From: Bog-756 sp963725395
GTDB lineage: Bacteria > Actinomycetota > Acidimicrobiia > Acidimicrobiales > RAAP-2
DNA length: 64,000 nucleotides
Direction of reading: 5' to 3'
Assembly (NCBI GenBank): GCA_963725395.1
Contig: CAVRYH010000007.1
Coordinates: forward strand, 102,548 to 166,547
Below, piece after piece: positions 8,455 through 17,432 of this stretch. The notes under the pieces are model-generated. The model searched no databases. It was given only the letters and a program-made list of their open reading frames with translations, and was not told where the DNA came from. Within the stretch, counting starts at the first letter, position 1; every line of letters starts with the position of its first letter. A program made the translations under genes and the position numbers.

Positions 8455-8505
8455 GGCCGTCCGCCGCTTCCGGTACCGCCCGAGTGGTATCTCGGTCTCC
8501 TCTGC

Positions 8506-9015
8506 TCAACCCTCCCCGGGGCACCCCCCGGCGTCGATGGCGAGCCCCCAATCGGCGCCCTCCGCGTGGAGATGGTCGCGCAGCCGGCGCAAGAGCGCGG
8601 CCAGTGTCTCCTCCTCGTCGGCGGTGTACAGGCTGCTCAGCACCTCGCTGATCTGGGCGATGTGGACGGGGATGGCGCGGTCCATCACCTCCCGGCCCGC
8701 CGGGGTGAGGACGGCGAAGGCACCGCGCCGGTCCTCGGGACAGACACGCCTCACCACGAGCCCCTGCTCCTGGAGGCGGTCGATCGAGCGGGTGAGGCCG
8801 CTCGGGGTGAGGGAGGTCTGGGCGGCGAGTTCGCTCATCCGGAGCTCGGAGCCCGGCGTGCGGGCCAGCCGGATGAGGACGTCGAAGGACTGGGCGGAGA
8901 GCAGGTCCTCGGCTTCGGTCCGCCTCTGGAACGCCCGACGGAGACCGGCGGCCGACTCCATGAGCAGGCCGACCGTCGTGAGACGGGCTTCGTCGGAGAC
9001 AGAAAACTGTGCCAT
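8506..9015 (-). CDS. MarR-family transcriptional regulator
   Basis: 169-residue winged-helix regulator. The recognition region SELAAQTSLTPSGLTRSIDRL is followed by the wing R-x-CPEDRRGAFAVLT, where the D-x-R signature appears as EDRRG. Start placed at the internal ATG (9015) rather than the ATG at 9024 because TAGAAT lies exactly 7 nt upstream of it. It is divergent from yceI, and the intervening DNA holds two TTGY-N4-GCAA dyads. Autoregulation and control of yceI are therefore likely. The inducing ligand is unknown. Confidence 0.88.
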   Translation of the reverse strand: MAQFSVSDEARLTTVGLLMESAAGLRRAFQRRTEAEDLLSAQSFDVLIRLARTPGSELRMSELAAQTSLTPSGLTRSIDRLQEQGLVVRRVCPEDRRGAFAVLTPAGREVMDRAIPVHIAQISEVLSSLYTADEEETLAALLRRLRDHLHAEGADWGLAIDAGGCPGEG

Positions 9016-9022
9016 GGTCACC

Positions 9023-9028
9023 ATTCTA
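9023..9028 (-). promoter_or_regulatory. -10 (TAGAAT), predicted leaderless promoter of marR
   Basis: On the minus strand, TAGAAT is followed by 7 nt and then ATG (9015-9013). Confidence 0.55.
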
Positions 9029-9046
9029 CTGCGCCAGGCCAGCTAC

Positions 9047-9058
9047 TTGCGACTGCAA
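9047..9058. promoter_or_regulatory. Candidate MarR operator 1 (TTGC-N4-GCAA)
   Basis: Dyad TTGCGACTGCAA overlaps the -35 of the yceI promoter and lies upstream of the marR -10. MarR proteins commonly bind short TTGC/GCAA-type inverted repeats. Confidence 0.5.
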
Positions 9059-9074
9059 ATATCTGTGGTATAGT
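9047..9074 (+). promoter_or_regulatory. yceI promoter (TTGCGA / TATAGT)
   Basis: -35 TTGCGA at 9047-9052 and -10 TATAGT at 9069-9074 with a 16-bp spacer. This is the best two-box promoter in the window. The transcript would have a leader of about 70 nt carrying AAGGAG. Confidence 0.6.
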
Positions 9075-9085
9075 TGTAGAAGCAA
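9074..9085. promoter_or_regulatory. Candidate MarR operator 2 (TTGT-N4-GCAA)
   Basis: Second copy, TTGTAGAAGCAA, 27 bp from the first. It overlaps the downstream end of the yceI -10 and the expected transcription start. Confidence 0.45.
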
Positions 9086-9151
9086 CAATCTGGGCGCCGG
9101 AAGCGCCCGATGGATCGTCCCCGATCACCACAACAAGCCAAGGAGCAGCCC

Positions 9152-9733
9152 ATGTCCCCCGAAACAGAAGTCACCAGCAGGACGGTGAACGGCGTCGAGT
9201 ACCCGGCGGTCGGCACCTATGACATCGACCCCAGCCACACCGAGCTGGGCTTCGCCGTACGCCACATGGCCGTGTCCAAGGTCCGCGGCCGCCTCAGCAA
9301 GTTCAGTGGGACCCTCGAGCTGGGCGAGGACCCGACGAACTCCAAGGCCACCGTCACCATCGATGCCACCAGCGTCGACACCCGTGACGAGAACCGCGAC
9401 GCTCACCTGCGTACCAACGACTTCTTCGACGTGGAGAACTACCCGACGTGGACCTTCACCTCGACGTCGATCAAGCCCGAGGGCCCGACCGAGTTCAAGG
9501 TCGATGGTGACCTGACCATCCGCGGCGTCACCAGGCCGGTGACCCTCGACGTGAGCCTCGAGGGTGTCGTGAAGGACCCCTACGGCAACCACCGGGTCGG
9601 GTTCAGCGCCAGCACCTCGATCAACCGAGAGGATTTCGGCGTCGCCTTCGGCGCGGTCATGGAGGCTGGTGGCCTGGTCGTGGCCAAGAAGGTCGACATC
9701 CAGATCGAGCTCGAGGCCGTACTCCGGGCCTAG
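9152..9733 (+). CDS. YceI-family lipocalin-like protein
   Basis: 193 residues matching the YceI beta-barrel throughout: YDIDPSHTELGFAVRHMAVSKVRG at the start, then ATSVDTRDENRDAHLR and FDVENYPT in the middle, and LTIRGVTRPVTLDV near the end. YceI proteins bind polyisoprenoid or amide-type hydrophobic ligands. No signal peptide is visible, so this copy is probably cytoplasmic, as is common in actinobacteria. AAGGAG with 6-nt spacing supports the ATG at 9152. It is probably repressed by the divergent MarR protein. A strong hairpin follows. Confidence 0.9.
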   Translation: MSPETEVTSRTVNGVEYPAVGTYDIDPSHTELGFAVRHMAVSKVRGRLSKFSGTLELGEDPTNSKATVTIDATSVDTRDENRDAHLRTNDFFDVENYPTWTFTSTSIKPEGPTEFKVDGDLTIRGVTRPVTLDVSLEGVVKDPYGNHRVGFSASTSINREDFGVAFGAVMEAGGLVVAKKVDIQIELEAVLRA

Positions 9734-9756
9734 TCCCGCCGGCACCCCCGAGCAGT

Positions 9757-9788
9757 CCACCGGCCGACCCTTCGGGGTCGGCCGGTGG
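9757..9788 (+). terminator. Strong terminator hairpin after yceI
   Basis: Perfect 14-bp stem closed by a TTCG tetraloop at 9771-9774. There is no U-tract, as is common in high-GC actinobacteria. It separates yceI from the pdxS operon. Confidence 0.75.
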
Positions 9789-9820
9789 CGCGCCGGGGCA
9801 GTGGGCGGGGTGGCCACGGG

Positions 9821-9826
9821 TAGCAT
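9821..9826 (+). promoter_or_regulatory. -10 (TAGCAT), predicted leaderless promoter of pdxS
   Basis: TAGCAT is followed by 6 nt and then ATG at 9833. Confidence 0.6.
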
Positions 9827-9832
9827 GGGGAC

Positions 9833-10744
9833 ATGGCCCCTCCCATCAGCGACCCTGCAGCCGACCGTCGTCCCACCGGCACGTTCACCGTCAAGCGCGG
9901 CCTGGCCGAGATGCTGCGCGGCGGCGTGATCATGGACGTGGTCGATGCCGATCAGGCCAAGGTGGCCGAGGACGCCGGCGCGGTAGCCGTCATGGCCCTC
10001 GAGCGGGTGCCCTCGGACATCCGCCGCGACGGTGGCGTCGCCCGGATGAGCGATCCGGCGCTCATCGAGGGGATCAAAGCGGCGGTCACCGTCCCGGTGA
10101 TGGCCAAGGCCCGGATCGGCCATTTCGCCGAGGCCCAGGTCCTGGCGGCCCTCGGCGTGGACTACATCGACGAGAGTGAGGTCCTCACACCGGCCGACGA
10201 GGCCCATCACATCGACAAATGGGCGTTCGACGTCCCGTTCGTGTGCGGCGCCACCAACCTGGGCGAGGCCCTGCGCCGGATCTCGGAGGGCGCGGCGATG
10301 ATCCGCTCCAAAGGTGAGGCGGGCACCGGCAACATCGTCGAGGCGGTCCGTCACCTGCGGTCGGTCCTCGGGGACATCCGCCAGATCACCCAGGCCGATT
10401 CGTCCGAGCAGTACCGCTGGGCCAAGGAGCTGGCCGCCCCGATCGGGCTCGTGCAGGAGATCGCCACCACCGGCCGGCTGCCCGTTCCCCTGTTCTGTGC
10501 CGGGGGCATCGCCACGCCGGCAGACGCCTCCCTGGTCATGCAACTCGGTGCCGAGGCGGTGTTCGTCGGCTCGGGGATCTTCAAGAGCAGCGATCCCGCG
10601 CGTATGGCCCGGGCCATCGTCGAAGCCACTGCCCACTACGCCGACGCCGAGCTGGTGGCCAAGGTGTCCACCGGGTTGGGTGGTGCCATGGCCGGCCTGG
10701 AGATCGGGTCCCTCGGCGTCCACCTGGCCGAGCGTGGTTGGTGA
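9833..10744 (+). CDS. pdxS: Pyridoxal 5'-phosphate synthase, synthase subunit PdxS
   Basis: 303 residues, the normal length. PdxS condenses ribose 5-phosphate, glyceraldehyde 3-phosphate and ammonia into PLP, as a dodecamer that receives ammonia from PdxT. The two catalytic lysines are K92 (MAKARIGHF) and K160 (RSKGEAGTGN), and the ring-opening aspartate is D35. All three show the same +11 offset from the B. subtilis positions K81, K149 and D24. The C-terminal QLGAEAVFVGSGIFKS phosphate-binding motif is present. pdxT follows 36 nt after the stop, and the order pdxS-pdxT-yebC resembles mycobacteria. Confidence 0.97.
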   Translation: MAPPISDPAADRRPTGTFTVKRGLAEMLRGGVIMDVVDADQAKVAEDAGAVAVMALERVPSDIRRDGGVARMSDPALIEGIKAAVTVPVMAKARIGHFAEAQVLAALGVDYIDESEVLTPADEAHHIDKWAFDVPFVCGATNLGEALRRISEGAAMIRSKGEAGTGNIVEAVRHLRSVLGDIRQITQADSSEQYRWAKELAAPIGLVQEIATTGRLPVPLFCAGGIATPADASLVMQLGAEAVFVGSGIFKSSDPARMARAIVEATAHYADAELVAKVSTGLGGAMAGLEIGSLGVHLAERGW

Positions 10745-10780
10745 CGGGCGGGCCCACCGGCCCTGTCGTGGAACCTGCCG

Positions 10781-11440
10781 GTGACCGTCGGAGTCCTCGC
10801 CCTCCAGGGTGACGTCCGCGAGCACGTCGCCGCCCTCGCCGCACTGGGTGAGCCCGCGGTCGCCGTCAGGGTGCCCGGAGACCTCGAAGCGCTGGACGGC
10901 CTGATCATCCCCGGTGGTGAATCGACCACCCTGTCCCTGCTCTTGGACTCCTCGGGGCTGTTCGAGCCGCTGGCCGACCGGCTCGGCCGTGGACTGCCGG
11001 TCTTCGGGACCTGCGCCGGCATGATCCTGCTGGCTACAGAGGTCCTCGACGGCCGTTCCGACCAGCGGCGCTTCGGGGTGATCGACCTCACCGTTCGTCG
11101 GAACGGGTACGGAAGCCAGCGCGCCTCGTTCGAATGCGAGCTCGAGGTCGACCGGCTGGCGGGTGGTCCGGTCCACGCGGTGTTCATCCGCGCGCCGGTG
11201 GTCGAGCGGTCGGGCGCCGACGTCGAGGTGCTGGCCACGTTGCCTCCCGGGCGCACGGCGGCCGTCGCCGCCCCGGGTCCGTCCGACGGTCGGGACCGGA
11301 CGGATCCCACCGACCACCTCCGGTCGCCCGTGGTCTGCCGGCGGGGGCCGGTGCTCGTGACCTCGTTCCACCCCGAGCTCACCGGTGACCGTAGGCTGCA
11401 TCAGCTGTTCGTGGGGATGACCAAAGAGGAGAGGCGCTAG
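10781..11440 (+). CDS. pdxT: Pyridoxal 5'-phosphate synthase, glutaminase subunit PdxT
   Basis: 219-residue class I glutamine amidotransferase that supplies ammonia to PdxS. The triad is visible: C78 in GTCAGM, H197 and E199 in SFHPEL. The N-terminal VGVLALQGDVREH and the glutamine-site PGGEST are canonical. An extra ~20-residue hydrophilic insertion, rich in Pro/Gly/Asp/Arg, sits just before the final catalytic strand. Start GTG. The stop is 3 nt from yebC, so the genes are probably co-transcribed. Confidence 0.96.
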   Translation: MTVGVLALQGDVREHVAALAALGEPAVAVRVPGDLEALDGLIIPGGESTTLSLLLDSSGLFEPLADRLGRGLPVFGTCAGMILLATEVLDGRSDQRRFGVIDLTVRRNGYGSQRASFECELEVDRLAGGPVHAVFIRAPVVERSGADVEVLATLPPGRTAAVAAPGPSDGRDRTDPTDHLRSPVVCRRGPVLVTSFHPELTGDRRLHQLFVGMTKEERR

Positions 11441-11443
11441 TCG

Positions 11444-12193
11444 ATGTCCGGACACTCGAAGTGGGCCACCACCAAGTACCGGAAGGGGGCCCAGGACTCT
11501 GCCCGGGCCAAGGTGTTCGCCAAGATCATCCGCCAGGTCGAGGTGGCCGCCCGCGAGGGTGGCAGCGACATGACGGCCAACGCCAGCCTGCGGACCATGT
11601 ACGCGAAAGCCCGTGACGCGTCGGTGCCCATCGACACCATCGAACGGGCCATCAAACGCGGTTCGGGTGAGCTCGAGGGGGTGCGCTACGAGTCGATCTC
11701 CTACGAGGGGTACGCACCCGCCGGGGTGGCCGTGATCGTCGAGTGCCTGACCGACAACCGCAATCGGACCGGGGCGGAGATCCGGAACGCCTTCAACAAG
11801 AACGGGGGCACCATGGCGGAGCCCGGCGCGGTCAGCTGGCAGTTCGAGCGCAAGGGCGTGATCGCCGTCCCCCGCACGTTCGACGAGGATCGGGTCCTCG
11901 AGGTCGTGATGGAGGCCGGCGCCGAAGACCTCGCCGACGAGGGGGAGCAGTGGGTGGTCACCAGCTCGCCGTCCGAGCTGATGGCGGTCCACACGGCGCT
12001 GGAGGACGCCGGCCTGGAGCCGGGCGCGTCCGAGCTCTCGATGGTCCCGACCGCCACGGTCGAGGTGTCCGCAGAGTCGGAGGCCAAAAAAGTGCTGCGG
12101 CTGATCGAGGCCCTCGAGGACCACGACGACGTCCAGAACGTCTACGCCAACTTCGACATCCCCGACGCGGTCATGGCCGCCTACGAGGGATGA
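11444..12193 (+). CDS. yebC: YebC/TACO1-family protein
   Basis: 249 residues with the invariant N-terminus SGHSKWATTKYRKG and the internal ERAIKRGSGE and YEGYAPAGVAVIVECLTDNRNRT motifs. Family members are known as DNA-binding regulators and, more recently, as factors that help ribosomes translate proline-rich stretches. The second role would suit this proteome, which is full of Pro-rich tails. The ATG lies 3 nt after the pdxT stop with GAGGAGAGG upstream. The order yebC-ruvC-ruvA-ruvB is widespread. Confidence 0.95.
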   Translation: MSGHSKWATTKYRKGAQDSARAKVFAKIIRQVEVAAREGGSDMTANASLRTMYAKARDASVPIDTIERAIKRGSGELEGVRYESISYEGYAPAGVAVIVECLTDNRNRTGAEIRNAFNKNGGTMAEPGAVSWQFERKGVIAVPRTFDEDRVLEVVMEAGAEDLADEGEQWVVTSSPSELMAVHTALEDAGLEPGASELSMVPTATVEVSAESEAKKVLRLIEALEDHDDVQNVYANFDIPDAVMAAYEG

Positions 12194-12231
12194 GCGCACG
12201 GGAGGTCCCTCATCTCGACGGTGGTGCGGGG

Positions 12232-12237
12232 TAGGAT
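12232..12237 (+). promoter_or_regulatory. -10 (TAGGAT), predicted leaderless promoter of ruvCAB
   Basis: TAGGAT is followed by 7 nt and then ATG at 12245. It rejects the upstream in-frame GTG at 12221. Confidence 0.6.
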
Positions 12238-12244
12238 CGAACGC

Positions 12245-12754
12245 ATGTTCGTCCTGGGCGTCGATCCCGGCCTGTCCCGCTGCGGCTACGGCGTCGTGAC
12301 CCGGCGAGGCAGCGAGCTGCGGGCGGTGGCCGGTGGCGTGGTCTCCACCGAGCCGTCGGTCCCCCTGCCCGAACGGCTGCACACGCTCCTCGTCGAACTG
12401 CGGGCGCTCGTCGTCGAGTTCGATCCCGACGCCGTAGTGGTCGAGCGGGTGTTCTTCCAGGTGAACGCCCGCACGGCGATGGCCACCGGCCAGGCTGCCG
12501 GCATCGCCCTCGTCGTGGCCGCCGAGTCGGGGTGCGAGGTGGCCCAGTACACCTCCAACGAGGTCAAACAGGCGCTGGTGGGCTACGGCGGTGCCACCAA
12601 GGACCAGGTGCAGCGGATGGTGGCCTCGGTCCTCGGGCTGGCCGGTCCGCCCAGCCCCCCCGACGTCGCCGACGCCCTGGCCCTGGCGGCGTGCCATCTG
12701 ACGACGCAACCGCTCCGGCGCGCAGTGGCGGCGGCCACCGGGGATCCGAAGTGA
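12245..12754 (+). CDS. ruvC: Holliday-junction resolvase RuvC
   Basis: 169 residues. All four catalytic acids are present: D7 (GVDPGL), E67 (VVERVF), D140 and D143 (PPDVADALALA). RuvC nicks four-way junctions processed by RuvAB during recombinational repair. Start at ATG 12245 is set by the leaderless-type promoter and by the family N-terminus. The stop overlaps the ruvA start (GTGA). Confidence 0.97.
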   Translation: MFVLGVDPGLSRCGYGVVTRRGSELRAVAGGVVSTEPSVPLPERLHTLLVELRALVVEFDPDAVVVERVFFQVNARTAMATGQAAGIALVVAAESGCEVAQYTSNEVKQALVGYGGATKDQVQRMVASVLGLAGPPSPPDVADALALAACHLTTQPLRRAVAAATGDPK

Positions 12755-13344
12755 TCGGCTCGCTACGCGGGGTCCTCGTCGACCGTCCCGCCGACGGCGA
12801 GGTGATCGTCGAGGTCGCCGGGGTGGGCTACCGCGCCTCGGTCCCGACGTCGTTGTCGGCCACGCTGGGCTCGCAGGGGAGCGAGGTCTTCCTCCACGTC
12901 CACACCCATGTGAGGGAGGACGCCATCGTCCTCTACGGGTTCGCCCATGCCGATGAGCGCCGTTGTTTCGAGGCGCTGCTCGGCGCGCACGGGGTGGGTC
13001 CCTCCCTGGCCCTGGGCATCCTGTCGTCGTTGTCGCCCGCGGCACTGTCCACCGCCGTGCTCGAGGACGACGTCAACACGTTGTGCACCGTCCCGGGGGT
13101 GGGGAAGAAGACGGCGGCCCGTCTGCTGTTGGAGCTGAAGGCCCGACTCGACCTCCCCACCTTGGACCGCACCGGGGCCGCGGGCCCCGCGGCGGGGACG
13201 CCCCGGGCCGAGGCGAGGGCCGCGCTCGCCGAGCTGGGCTACGGCCCAGACGAGGTGAGGGCCGCACTCGACGGTATGGCGGGCGATGTGCCGGTCGAGG
13301 ATCTGGTCCGCGGTGCCCTCCAAGAGCTGGCCCGCAGCCGATGA
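12751..13344 (+). CDS. ruvA: Holliday-junction DNA helicase subunit RuvA
   Basis: 197 residues. Domain I (OB fold) starts IGSLRGVLVDRPADGEVIVEV, domain II has helix-hairpin-helix repeats including TVPGVGKKTAARLLLELK, and the flexible linker is Pro/Gly-rich. Domain III (about 150-197) is the RuvB-binding module. It binds the junction as a tetramer and recruits RuvB. GTG start overlaps the ruvC stop; the stop overlaps the ruvB start (ATGA). Confidence 0.96.
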   Translation: MIGSLRGVLVDRPADGEVIVEVAGVGYRASVPTSLSATLGSQGSEVFLHVHTHVREDAIVLYGFAHADERRCFEALLGAHGVGPSLALGILSSLSPAALSTAVLEDDVNTLCTVPGVGKKTAARLLLELKARLDLPTLDRTGAAGPAAGTPRAEARAALAELGYGPDEVRAALDGMAGDVPVEDLVRGALQELARSR

Positions 13345-14420
13345 CCCCACAAGCGAGGCGTGAGGTGCTCTCCGAGGAGCGGTCCGACGGCGCGGCGCCC
13401 CCCGCCCCGGGACCGGGGCCCCGTCCGGTCGACCCGGCCGCCGTGCCCGACGAGGTCGAAGAGGCCGGGCTGCGTCCGCGCACCCTGGCCGAATTCGTGG
13501 GTCAGGGGCAGCTCACCGAACACCTCAAGATCGTCATCGAGGCCGCCCTGAAGCGGAAGCAACCCGCCGACCACCTGCTGTTCGCCGGACCCCCCGGCCT
13601 CGGGAAGACATCACTCGCCGGCATCGTGGCCGCCGAGATGGGCGCCGGGTTGAGGATCACCGCCGGCCCCGTGCTCGTCCGTGCCGGCGACCTCGCCGCC
13701 TTGCTCACCGACCTCCAGGACGGCGACGTCCTGTTCATCGACGAGATCCACCGGCTGCACCGCTCCGTGGAGGAGATCCTCTATCCGGCCATGGAGGACT
13801 TCAAGCTGGACATCCTCATCGGCAAGGGGCCGACCGCGCGCAGCATCCGACTCGATCTGCCCCGCTTCACCCTGGTTGGTGCCACGACCCGGACGGGACT
13901 GGTGGCCGGTCCCCTCCGGGACCGCTTCGGTTTCGTTGGGCGCCTCGACCTCTACGACGTGGACGAGCTCCAGACCATCGTCACCCGGTCGGCGGGCATA
14001 CTCGGTGTGCCCATCGACGTCGAGGGGGCGCGCCGCATCGCCGAGCGCTCCCGCGGAACGCCCCGTATCGCCAACCGGCTCTTACGAAGGGTGCGGGACT
14101 TCGTCGAGGTGCGGGCGGCGGGGAGCATCACCTCGGTGGCCGCGGTCGAGGGACTGGACGTGTTCGGGGTGGACGAGCTCGGCCTCGACAAGGTCGACCG
14201 GGCCATCCTCGACGTCCTGTGTCGACGGTTCGTGGGCCGGCCGGTGGGGTTGAGCACCCTGGCCCAGTGCGTGGGCGAGGAGCCCGACACCATCGAGGAT
14301 GCCTACGAGCCCTACCTGCTCCAGCAGGGTCTCCTCCAGCGGACCGCCCGCGGGCGGGTGGCCGCACCACGGGCCTGGGCCCACCTAGGGCTCACCCCGG
14401 TCGAGCCCACCCTGCTCTGA
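13341..14420 (+). CDS. ruvB: Holliday-junction branch-migration ATPase RuvB
   Basis: 359 residues. A ~50-residue acidic/Pro-rich N-terminal extension precedes the AAA+ core. Walker A is GPPGLGKTSLA, Walker B is LFIDEIHRL, and the sensor/arginine-finger region is GATTRTGLVAGPLRDRFG. The C-terminal winged helix follows LDVLCRRFVGRPVGLSTLA. It drives branch migration as a hexameric ring on RuvA. Translation is coupled to ruvA by ATGA. Confidence 0.97.
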   Translation: MTPQARREVLSEERSDGAAPPAPGPGPRPVDPAAVPDEVEEAGLRPRTLAEFVGQGQLTEHLKIVIEAALKRKQPADHLLFAGPPGLGKTSLAGIVAAEMGAGLRITAGPVLVRAGDLAALLTDLQDGDVLFIDEIHRLHRSVEEILYPAMEDFKLDILIGKGPTARSIRLDLPRFTLVGATTRTGLVAGPLRDRFGFVGRLDLYDVDELQTIVTRSAGILGVPIDVEGARRIAERSRGTPRIANRLLRRVRDFVEVRAAGSITSVAAVEGLDVFGVDELGLDKVDRAILDVLCRRFVGRPVGLSTLAQCVGEEPDTIEDAYEPYLLQQGLLQRTARGRVAAPRAWAHLGLTPVEPTLL

Positions 14421-14512
14421 CCGGGGCCCGGGTCATCCCTGCCCGCCGCGTGTCACCCTCGGGCCGTCGGTCCGAAAGCCGCCCGCCCCTGCTCACCGGA
14501 GGGTCTGCCACC

Positions 14513-15636
<1,124 letters not shown>

Positions 15637-15640
<4 letters not shown>

Positions 15641-16752
15641 ACCCGACGCGGATGGAGGTGACGGCCACCGACGGCGGGGCGCGGACCGGGCGGGTGCACA
15701 CGGCGCGGGGCTCCTACGCGGTGCCGGCGTTCATGCCGGTGGGCACCCGCGGCGCGGTGAAGGCGCTCGACAGCGCCGATCTCGAGATGCTCGGGGCCGA
15801 GGTGGTCCTGGCCAACACCTACCACCTGATGCTCCGGCCGGGCGCGGAGGTGGTGGCCGCCCTCGGCGGGCTCCACCGGTTCACCGGATGGGAGGGTCAC
15901 ACGCTGACCGATTCGGGCGGGTACCAGGTCCACTCGCTCGGGCCCAGCGTCGACGACGACGGGCTGACCTTCGCCTCGGTCTACGACGGCGCCGCCGTCC
16001 GCCTGACCCCCGAGTGGGCGGTGGAGGCCCAGGGGCTGATCGGCGCGGACATCCAGATGGTGCTCGACGTCTGCGCGACCCTGCCGGCGACGCCCGACGT
16101 CCTGAGGACGGCCGTCGACCGCACTGCTGTGTGGGCCGGCCGGGCCCGGCGCCGCCACCGGAGCCTCGAGGAACGGCCCGAGGGCCAGGCCCTCTTCGGC
16201 ATCGTGCAGGGAGGCACCGATCCGCACCTCCGGGCCGAGAGCGCCGGTCGGACCGTCGACCTCGACTTCGACGGTTACGGCATCGGCGGGCTTTCGGTGG
16301 GGGAGAGCCGCCCCGAGATGCTCGAGGCCCTGGCGGCCACCGTTCCCCACCTGCCCGGGGACCGCCCGCGGTACCTGATGGGGGTGGGCGACCCGGTCGG
16401 CCTGGTGGAGGCCGTGGCGCTCGGTGTCGACCAGTTCGACTGCGTGGCCCCGACCCGGATGGCGCGACACGGCTCGATCCTGACCGGCGACGGCCGCCTG
16501 AACCTGCGCAACGCCCGCTACGGCACCGACGACGGTCCCCTCGACCCGACCTGCGCCTGTCCGACGTGCCGGCGCTGGTCGCGGGGCTACCTCCGTCATC
16601 TGCTCGGGGTGGGGGAGCCCACGGCGTGGCGTCTGCTGACCATCCACAATCTGGCCTTCGTGCTCGGACTGATGGCCGAGGTGCGGTCGTCCATCACCGC
16701 CGGCACCTTCGAGGTGCTCCGGGCCCGCACCCTGGCATTGTGGGGGGCGTAG
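15637..16752 (+). CDS. tgt: Queuine tRNA-guanine transglycosylase
   Basis: 371 residues, normal length. It exchanges G34 for preQ1 in GUN-anticodon tRNAs. Substrate-site motif TDSGGYQVHSLG has Tyr and His where many homologues have Phe-Q-V-F. FGIVQGG is intact, and the nucleophile region is FDCVAPTRMARHG. The zinc site is C-x-C-x2-C with a downstream His (CACPTCRRWSRGYLRHLL). GTG start overlaps queA. The order ruvB-queA-tgt-yajC is common in bacteria. Confidence 0.95.
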
Positions 16753-16785
16753 GGCGGGTGGCGCCTGATCGCAGTGGGGCTGGAC

Positions 16786-16791
16786 TACAGT
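16786..16791 (+). promoter_or_regulatory. Candidate -10 (TACAGT) for yajC-secDF
   Basis: Lies 41 nt before the yajC ATG. A perfect 11-mer dyad GTGGTGACCAC (16801-16811) sits at the expected transcription start and could be an operator or a 5' hairpin. Confidence 0.4.
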
Positions 16792-16832
16792 CGGACCGCT
16801 GTGGTGACCACTGACCCCTCCTCCTGCGTCCG

Positions 16833-17426
16833 ATGACGGCTGTCCTGACAGCGGTCGCCCCCCTGGTGGCGGCCACGGCCAAGAAGTCCAGCTCGGGCAG
16901 CCCCCTCCTGTTGATCCTGCTGGTCATCGGTGCCGCCTTCTACTTCCTCATCTACCGGCCCCAGCAGCGCAAAGCCAAGGCCGTGCGGGAGCAGGGCAAC
17001 GCCTTCGACGTTGGGGACGAGGTGGTGACGGCCGGCGGTCTCGTCGGGCACATCATCGAGATCGACGGTGACCGGGTGACCCTCGAGACGAGCGTCGGAG
17101 CCTCCTTCGTCGTCCTCAAGCCCTACGTCCTCCGCAAGATCGAGGAGCCGGCCACCCCCGAGGCCGAGGACGATTCCGACTACGACGACGCCGAGTACGA
17201 CGACGCCGAGTACGACGAGGCCGATGCGGACACCGAGACCGACGAGGTCGAGGATCACGACGACGACGGCGGCGGCGATGGCCACGATGGCGACGAAGCG
17301 GAATCGGACGACGGATCTCCGAAGGCGGGCGGGGCATCGAACAACGGCAAGGGCGGGACATCCGAGAGGAGCCGGTCGGCCGAGGGCGATGACTCCGGCG
17401 GTCGAGACGCTCCGCCGACCAGCTGA
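16833..17426 (+). CDS. yajC: YajC, Sec translocase accessory subunit with long acidic tail
   Basis: 197 residues, far longer than typical YajC (about 110). One membrane helix (about 23-43) is followed by the family core IYRPQQRKAKAV...FDVGDEVVTAGGLVG. Residues ~110-197 form a cytosolic tail that is strikingly acidic (Asp/Glu/Tyr repeats, then Gly/Ser/Asp), with three near-identical 15-bp units in the DNA. YajC associates with SecDF. The next two genes are secD and secF, and SecF ends in a Lys/Arg-rich tail, so the tails could pair. SecDF-YajC assist proton-driven export. Confidence 0.92.
   Translation: MTAVLTAVAPLVAATAKKSSSGSPLLLILLVIGAAFYFLIYRPQQRKAKAVREQGNAFDVGDEVVTAGGLVGHIIEIDGDRVTLETSVGASFVVLKPYVLRKIEEPATPEAEDDSDYDDAEYDDAEYDEADADTETDEVEDHDDDGGGDGHDGDEAESDDGSPKAGGASNNGKGGTSERSRSAEGDDSGGRDAPPTS
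17181..17225 (+). repeat. Three 15-bp tandem units in yajC
   Basis: Units at 17181, 17196 and 17211 encode YDDAE, YDDAE and YDEAD. The first two are identical at the DNA level, which suggests recent slippage expansion of the acidic tail. Confidence 0.8.
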
Positions 17427-17432
17427 GCGGCC

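Noticed and set aside
9125..13045. 1306-codon minus-strand open frame across yceI to ruvA
   Set aside because: It is a codon-bias shadow: His/Gly/Arg/Pro-rich with no domain, lying antisense to well-identified genes. The same applies to the minus frames at 20418-23813 and 34279-37707.
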